DNA of 64,000 nucleotides from Dermatophagoides farinae (lineage: Eukaryota; Arthropoda; Arachnida; Sarcoptiformes; Pyroglyphidae): contig NC_134679.1 of assembly GCF_024713945.1 (NCBI RefSeq), positions 3,849,001 through 3,913,000 on the forward strand, written 5' to 3'. The position numbers and the translations under genes are program-made. Position 1 is the stretch's first letter; every line of letters begins with the position of its first letter. Under the pieces are notes generated by a model that saw only the letters and a program-made list of their open reading frames with translations, had not been told where the DNA came from and ran no database searches. Shown here piece by piece: positions 56,415 to 64,000 of this stretch.

Positions 56415-57675
56415 CAATAGATGGCGATATTTTTTTTATTTTTTTGAATTTTTTGTTTTATATATTATCAAATTCATTTTCTAATGTTGAACAAATATAT
56501 AAATTATTTACGAATGAAAATACAAACACAACATACACATTGTCACTAAAAATCGTTATGACAAAATTTCTGAATCCAATAATAATGTTGGTTTTTATAA
56601 TAGAAAAAAAATAATATTTTTTTTTTCTCGTTGTAGCAGATGTTTCATGAAAATAGAAAGAAAATTTGAAACATTTTTATTATAATAATAAATTGACAAC
56701 AAAAATGAACGATAACAAGAGATGTTTGTGTTTGATCATTGTCGTTAAAAGGCGCGTGTTTGTAGGAAAAAAGTTTGTCCTGTCGCTGTTTGTTGTCAGA
56801 AACTTTTTTTTTTGGTTTGGTTTGCAGCCCCAGAGAATGAAATGATTTGTTGCCAATTTTTTTTAATAATATCATATCAATGCCACTGATTTCAGATAAA
56901 TAGTTGTTGCCATTATCAATAATTAGATTTTTCATGAAAAAAAATGAAATATTATCTACAATCTACAGATCTTTGGAGATCAAAATGAATAAAACTTTTA
57001 TAAAAGATACAACAGTTTAGACATTGAAATTCTAAGAAGGATTTGCATCAAACCGCATCTATCAATTATAAACCAGAGAGCGAGAGAGAGAGAAATTTAG
57101 GAAAATATTTTTGAATTAATGAGAAAAAAAGTTACAAATCCTGCTGTAGTAAAGAGATTATTTGAGAATTGAAACTTTTTTCATATTTTTCTTTAAAATT
57201 CTTTTTGTTTTCAATAAAAATGCTGAACCCTACCGAACAAATTGGCCATCATGATCAATTTCTTGGATTTTTTTGTTAAGTACAAATTCTTTATTACTTG
57301 CTCTTTCTACATTTATCAAAAATCTCCGAACGTAGAACGAGAAAACAATGCCTGAAAAGAATAGTAATAAGAAAAACAATTTAAATGAAAAAAACCTAGA
57401 TTTGAAATCATCAACCACTAGAAATGGCAATAAACTTTATTTCATTCTTTTTCATATAGAAAAATAACTTTAAGCTTATTTTATAAAATAGAATCGTCGT
57501 TAGAGCGACCATAATTTCTGTTCAGTTCGTTTTTGCATTGAACTTTTTGTAAAATGTTTCTGGAGTCATCATTATGTAATAAAATATTTCGTTTATTTCG
57601 AGCTTAGACTGGCATTGTTATAAAATAACATGTCGGTATCATCAGTTTTGATAATGATGATGACCCTCATTCCCA

Positions 57676-57709
57676 TCACCACCACCACCACCACCACCAT
57701 CATCATCAT
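57676..57709. repeat. ACC/ATC trinucleotide repeat
   Basis: ACC units pass into ATC units. Confidence 0.9.
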
Positions 57710-60700
57710 GTTAAGCCACGAATATGGAGCTATTGAATCTACTTTAATGTGAATTAATCGGATCGATAGGATATTATTTCGACAAACGACCGATTCAAGG
57801 ACAAAAGAATCGACAGTAACACTTGCAATGGAGAAAAAAATTTCATTTAAAATTTCAGACAATTTTTCTCTTGGCATATATTGAAATTTTTTCAAAACCA
57901 TTTTTCAGGCTTATTTTCTCGTCATGGCTGGTTCAAGATTAAGAACGAAAACAAAACAAAAAAAAATTTCAACAAAGAACACCATAATTCGTCAAGGGAC
58001 TTCAGTTTCTTCAAAAGAGCTTAAGAAAAGACAAGACAAGACAAGAACAAACAAAGATCTAGAATATTCTGTGTAGACTTTTGAAATTCAAACAAGAATA
58101 TCTATAGATTCATTTCATTCAACATACGAGTGACACACACACACACACACGGGTGAGATTAATCTCTTTTGTAAATCCAACCTAATAAAGAGAAATGATA
58201 GAAAGAAAAAAAAATTCAATGAAAAAAAAGTATTATGACATCAAACATGAACGAGAAAGAGAGACAGTGGAAAAAAAAATTCAAAATGGAAAATATTAGA
58301 CGTGAATTGAAAATCGTGTGCATGTGTCGAAAACAGGCAATTTTTAGATGGGTGTGATTAAAAATTGCATTATAAAAAAAATCCTATCTTTTTCAATTTT
58401 TTTTAATGTTGAAATTTTTCACCCTTCCTAAACATACGCACATCATATTTTGCCATTGAAGTCAAATAGAACAGATGAACAAAACCTTAAACAAATCCAT
58501 ATTATGGATTCAGTGCGAAAAAAAAAGAATTTCGTTTCTCTTTCACTAGTAAATTTCTCCTTGAAGTTAAATGCCTATCTAATGTTGAATGAATGAAAGA
58601 ATCGTATTATTATTGATTTCGTATGAAGCCAAAACCAGAGCAACAATGATGATGATGAGAAAGAGTAGTGAAAAGGAAAGAAAAAGATGAATGACGAAAA
58701 AAATTGATTCGGTTAAAACGAGCATCATGAATCTTGTTTTTTTTTAATCATATATACATGAGAATCAAGCTTAAAAATCGAATATCCTGAAAACCAACAA
58801 GAGAAAGAATTTTTTTTTTGGCAAACGATCTATCGATTTTTTTTAACATTGCTATCATTATAATACGGGTATTTAATGGATTTCCCTATAGGGCACATCA
58901 TGACATTATTATAAAGGCTAGTTTTTTTCAATAAAATGTACAACAACAACAAGAAAAAAAAAATTCATAGTCAATGTGGACAATTTTAAACTATATCGAA
59001 TGAGATGAAAAAAAAATGAAAATAAATTTTGCATTGAAATAACGATCAACGATATTTTTAAAAATAAAAACAAAAACAATACCAGAATGTGATGGTATCT
59101 CAGTCAACGATATTCTCACAGAAAAATGTATATCGTTTAACAATGGAAGAAAAGAATGACCTCAATAACAGTCACTCAATGACTTTGTGTGTATGCAAAC
59201 AAGGAATTATAATTTTTTTTCGATTCTTTCCAATGAATTCTAACCATCAACAACGAAATCGACAGAAATAAATGTAAATCACCGGTAGGTCGTAAATTTA
59301 AAAAAAAAATTTTTTTTTGTGTACTATAGTTACACTATTCCTTCCATTGATGTTAGAAAGACTTAGGGAAACTGGATTTGAAAATGAACCAAAAAAAATA
59401 TGGAATCAAGAACATTCCACATATATTGATAGATGTGATTTATACAAAACGATAAATCATTTTTCACCCCATATTATCAGCATCCACACATTCAGTGTAT
59501 AGGAAGAATAAAAGATAAAGAAATGTATATGGATATTGGAATATAAAGAAAATTATCTTAAAACGAAAAAAAACGTTCAATAGGAAATAAAAAATTTCAA
59601 CAGCCATCAGTGAAAATCGAACTAAATAAAACCACCAAACCAGAATCAAAGGCGGATCAAAGACATTTTCTAGAAGCAAAAGGAGGATCGAGATATTTCG
59701 ACCATATATATGATTATCATTATTCATTCTTTTTTTTTTATTCCCTTATGTGTTGAAATCTCCCGGAAAAAATGGACAAAACCTATACACGCACATACAA
59801 AAGATTCAAAAAAAATGTGGCCTAGCAACGAAACCACAAAAAAAATGAAAAGAAAAAGGAAAGATCTTGTATTCGATTTGGTCGATTTGATCTAAACACA
59901 ACAAAACAACAGAAGCTTTGATGAAAAAATAATGATAATAACAATAATAATAAAACTATAGATAGATAAGGCAATAGAAAGATCGATTGGCTTTTTTGGG
60001 TTCGCCCAATCCGATTCTCATCAACATCATCATTATCATTGTGAATGACTTTATAGAAATAAGGTCGATACAAAAAAAGTAGATTGAAATTTCCGTTTGA
60101 TTCAATCAATCGTTATGAGAAAAATTTAAAAAATAAAATCATATTTATTCACATCCGTCGAATGTTCATGCAGCAAAAAAAACAACCAACATAATAAATA
60201 ATAAATATATATAGATTCAGCCGGCAAGCAAACATATACAAAAGTTGATGAAAATAAAAATTATGAAAATAGCTTATAACATCAGTAGCAGTGGTGGTAG
60301 CAAATGATCATTGCAAATGATAATTATCATCATATACGGTACATGAACAAATAAATGTTCCAAAAAAAAACCAAACGATTATTCGGTTATTTTTCCATTC
60401 TGGTTGGAAAAAAAAGAGAAGCAAATAGAAAAAAAACGATTATCGTCACCCAAATGATGATGATGACGTTGATGAAAATGATAATTATCAAACCTTATAA
60501 TGAAAACTGTAATGTACATAATAATCACATTTTTTTCTCTCTATCCATATATATAGATCTTGGAATGATGATGGGAATTCAGCGAAAGAATAAAAAATGA
60601 TTTCATTTTTGGACCACATTCAGTTATTACATATTCGTATATGGATTTTATTATTATTATGATTATAAAAGCTAAATAAATTGTGTATTTCGGTCTATAA

Positions 60701-60718
60701 TGACGGTAATTGCCGTTA

Positions 60719-60739
60719 TTTTTTTTTTTTTTTTTTTTT
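60719..60739. repeat. Poly-T tract
   Basis: Uninterrupted run of 21 T, the longest homopolymer noticed here; directly preceded by a short GACGGTAATTGCCGTTA inverted repeat. Confidence 0.9.
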
Positions 60740-63700
60740 GGTTATGAATTTCTTCTTTTGCTCGGAATAGACTTCTGTAAATCCAGAACAGAATTTGAAA
60801 TGAAAAAAAACGAATAAACGAATTTTGGGAATGTAGAATCAAAGTTTGTAAAAATTTTTTCCTCTCTTTTGCATTACTGTATTGTAGATTATATATAATC
60901 AGAACTATGAAGGAAAGAAAAATGAAAATCCCAAAAAAATGTGATTGAAAATGAAATTCAATTCTTGATGATGAAAATGATTGGCCTCTTATACAAATAT
61001 ATATAGTAATAAAAACATCAAGTTCAGGAAATTTTCGAAAACTACACAGGTCCTTATTAGTTTGTCGATCGTCAAGTAATCTAATTGCAATGTGTGTTTG
61101 TACGGTTAACGTTAAGCTATTATTATCAAATTTCCTAGGCCAAAAACGAAAAGAAAAATTCATGGAAAAGCAAACGATAATAAATCTGTTGAAGGTCGTA
61201 ACGAAAGTGGATGAGGGAAAAAATGAATTCCAACATCAACAACAAAAAAAGCTCATTAGAGATACTTATAAAAATGGGAATATATAAAAACAAATGACAA
61301 ATAAACATATATATACAAACATTATTGATAACAAACTTCTTATACTGATTATAGAATAGAATGCTAGAATCGAAATGAAACGATTTCTAAACAGATTTAA
61401 ACTTTTTTCCATCCATCCATTTATTTAAAGTAAATAATTTTTTTGTGATTGATTGAATAATAAGAAAAACTTGGTAATTCGTGGTCGATTCTATATCATA
61501 CAAAAAAAAGACATTAAAGATTGTTAAGAAAACTTTTACAATTTTTGTATGTCAAACAAATTTGTCATTTTTTTCCTATTCTAACTGTCTCCAAAAACAT
61601 CATATATTACACAACATTTAAATTAAAATCTGAATCCACAGCAACACATTATTCCAAAGTGTTGTCAATGGATTAACATGAAAGTAAAAGATCCTTTTTA
61701 TGGCAATTACAGAATATACACGCATGGAAAAAATGAAGATCAAGTCAGCCAAGTGTAGCCAACAAAAAAAAAATTTGACATGTTTGCCCAAATCAATCAA
61801 TTGTTACATAATAAATGTATACTGATGGATTCTGTAAAGTGATATTTTATTATAAACTAATAATGATGGATTTAAAATTCGACAAGAAAAAAATGTCGAA
61901 AATTGATTGATTATTGCTAGGATACAAACATCGACCAACACATTATTCAACACTATTTATTTGTTTGAAAGTTTTTCGTTTCATTTAGAAATAAAAGAAT
62001 CATTGATTATAATGATGATGATGATGATAAAATCCATATGTGAATCTGTTGGTCCAAAAAAAAAATTCTGTACAAAGGTCATTCCCAATGATCAATCGAC
62101 TTGTTCATTCCAAATTGTTGGGACAAAAACAAAAATAATTTGAATTCAACCATTTTGTTTTTGTTGGTGATGTGGAGTGGTATTTATTATTATTTGTCAT
62201 CATGAATTCTATTGTGAACAACAAAAAAAAATTCCGTCCAGAATTTTTTTTTCATATCGAAAAACAAAAAAAAAGAACAACAATGAAAAAAACTGCTGTT
62301 CCATTTTTTGATTTGTAGTATTGTCATCTCATATATCGAGTATCGGTGTGTATGTGAAGAATGTGTTTTTGACAACATCGTCGTGTTGTCCATGAACAAA
62401 ACAAAAAACAAAACAAAACAATATGGCCCTCGTGTATTTTCATTTTACAATACAAAAAGACAATTCATTATATGCTGACGAAAAAACAAGCGACATTCAG
62501 TAAAAAAAAACGAAATTTTAATTATTGGAGAGAAAAGTGAAAAAAAATATATAACGTACTCTGATCAAACACAAATGTCGAAAGTGCCCCGAAAAAAAAA
62601 CGAAAAGAAAATTAAGATGAATGAATCTAATCGAATTGAATCGATTGTTGTTGAACAATTCGTTTTCTTTGTGTATTTCACCATTTTTATTATTCCAACA
62701 TTGTCGTCGTTGACAACAACGACAACAACAACAAAAAACGGAAACAAAGAACAAAAACGAAAAATAAGAACTGGAATTGATGTGTGTATCAAATAATGGT
62801 CATGATGATTTTGTTTTTTTTTGAATTTGGCATTTTATTTTATTTTATTTTTTTCATTTATAATTTCGTTTTTTTTTCTGTTGAAAACTTTAATTTTATT
62901 TTCATCATCATCGTCATCGTTGTCATCATCATCAAGAATTAATTTCGTATTCAATTTTATATGACAACAACAACAACAACGACAGCAACAACAATAACAG
63001 AAACAACAGAAAAAAACGGATTACAAGTAACGATAGCAATAGAATAAGAATAATAACAACAATAATATATGAATGAATAATCTTCTGATCGTTTGTTTGT
63101 GTGTGTACAATTATTACAGATAGAAGACAAGATCAAGAAAAAAAAACGAAATATGATCGACATTTGCGCAAATCCTGATTTATGATTGAAATTTATAATA
63201 AAAAAAAAAAAATTCAAAACGTCGTTGTATTTGTTGTCATCGTATAACAATACTCGATGAACAATCATTGATTTAGAAATGATAATAATGATGTAAATTC
63301 CAATGTAAAATGAATGTCAATAGAAATCGAAAATGGTGTCAATAATGATGATGATAATGATAACAATATTGATAAGCCGAAGAACAACATTATGTAAAAT
63401 AAAGTGCAAACTCATCATCATTTCTAACAACATAAATGTTAGTGGCGAAAAACATTTGGACCAACTCTGATATTTTAATGATTTATAATGACCAAAAAAA
63501 AACAATGAAAACATTGAAAATAATATCAGAATTTTGTTTTTATTATTCTCAATAGGCTGATGTTTTGCTTTGTAGAATGTATAATCGGAAAAATCCAGAA
63601 AAAGCTTGAATCGATTTTCTAATTGTTATTCTTTTTTCATCCACAACCATAATAGACAAACCGATCAATCGAATATAGTCAAGAATAAGAAAATTCAATA

Positions 63701-64000
63701 ATAAATGATGATCAAGACCAAATCAACATCATGATGATAATTGGTCAACGATTCTTCCACAATTTCTATATGTTCACACCCAGTTATCATAAAAAATCAT
63801 CATCATGAAGAATCGTAAGTGGGCCATCAATGCCACGATCAAATACTACATCATCATTTGGAAAAGTTTTTTTTTCTCTGCAATTCGACATGAATAATTT
63901 TATTTTTCGATCTTGCCACTTGAGTAGAATTCGATTATTTCTTATCCTTCACATTTACATGGTAAAAGTCGAATTTCTTTTTTTTTTCATGAAACAGAAG

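Larger units (their letters stand above)
56415..64000. other. 7.6-kb stretch without recognised genes
   Basis: Extremely A/T-rich, dense in A/T homopolymers (for example 21 T at 60719-60739) and short microsatellites: ACC 57676-57709, ACAAG 58030-58046, CA around 58135-58152, and ACA/GTT/ATC runs near 62700-63000. No frame resembles a known protein and none joins convincingly. It could be the phosphatase 3' flank plus a long 3' UTR or intron of a gene lying beyond the window. Confidence 0.5.

Overview
The window is nuclear DNA of a small-genome arthropod, most likely an acariform (possibly astigmatid) mite. It is very A/T-rich, most introns are only 50-80 nt with GT..AG borders, genes are packed on both strands, simple repeats are abundant, and the proteins are typical animal ones (Mi-2, apterous, C3G, Nup85, CCT1). 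The taxon is inferred from genome style and divergence; no marker gene fixes it.

Layout. 1-4.5 kb (+): 3' part of a whirlin/dyschronic-type scaffold gene ending in its last PDZ domain. 5.3-7.4 kb (+): complete CCT1 (TCP-1 alpha). 7.6-8.5 kb (+): a methyltransferase related to juvenile-hormone acid methyltransferase. 8.5-26 kb (+): a developmental-regulator neighbourhood with two LIM-homeodomain genes, a short divergent one (14.1-17.3 kb) and a canonical apterous/LHX2-9 gene (23.4-26.0 kb), separated by long non-coding stretches with microsatellites, a perfect 36-bp palindrome and a small hAT-like foldback element. 26.3-30.2 kb: compact cluster of a multi-pass membrane protein (-), a MAIP1-like mitochondrial protein (+) and a SAM-like basic protein (-). 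30.9-37.8 kb (-): C3G/RAPGEF1, eight coding exons. 38-43.9 kb: mostly non-coding, with an unassigned coding-like island next to Nup85. 43.97-47.6 kb (-): Nup85 and a seven-pass receptor-like protein. 48.1-54.4 kb (-): Mi-2/CHD4-type remodeller, seven exons, with three PHD fingers instead of the usual two. 55.6-56.4 kb (+): inositol monophosphatase. 56.4-64 kb: no gene recognised; A/T-rich low-complexity DNA.

The genes do not form one pathway. The main points of interest are the tandem, strongly diverged apterous paralogue with no normal first LIM domain, the extra PHD finger in Mi-2, the coding-like island at 43-43.9 kb, the hAT-like miniature element and a GAGA/YY1-like motif cluster upstream of the LIM-homeodomain pair. 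Exon borders below were placed by eye from splice consensus, reading phase and family alignment from memory; no search was run.
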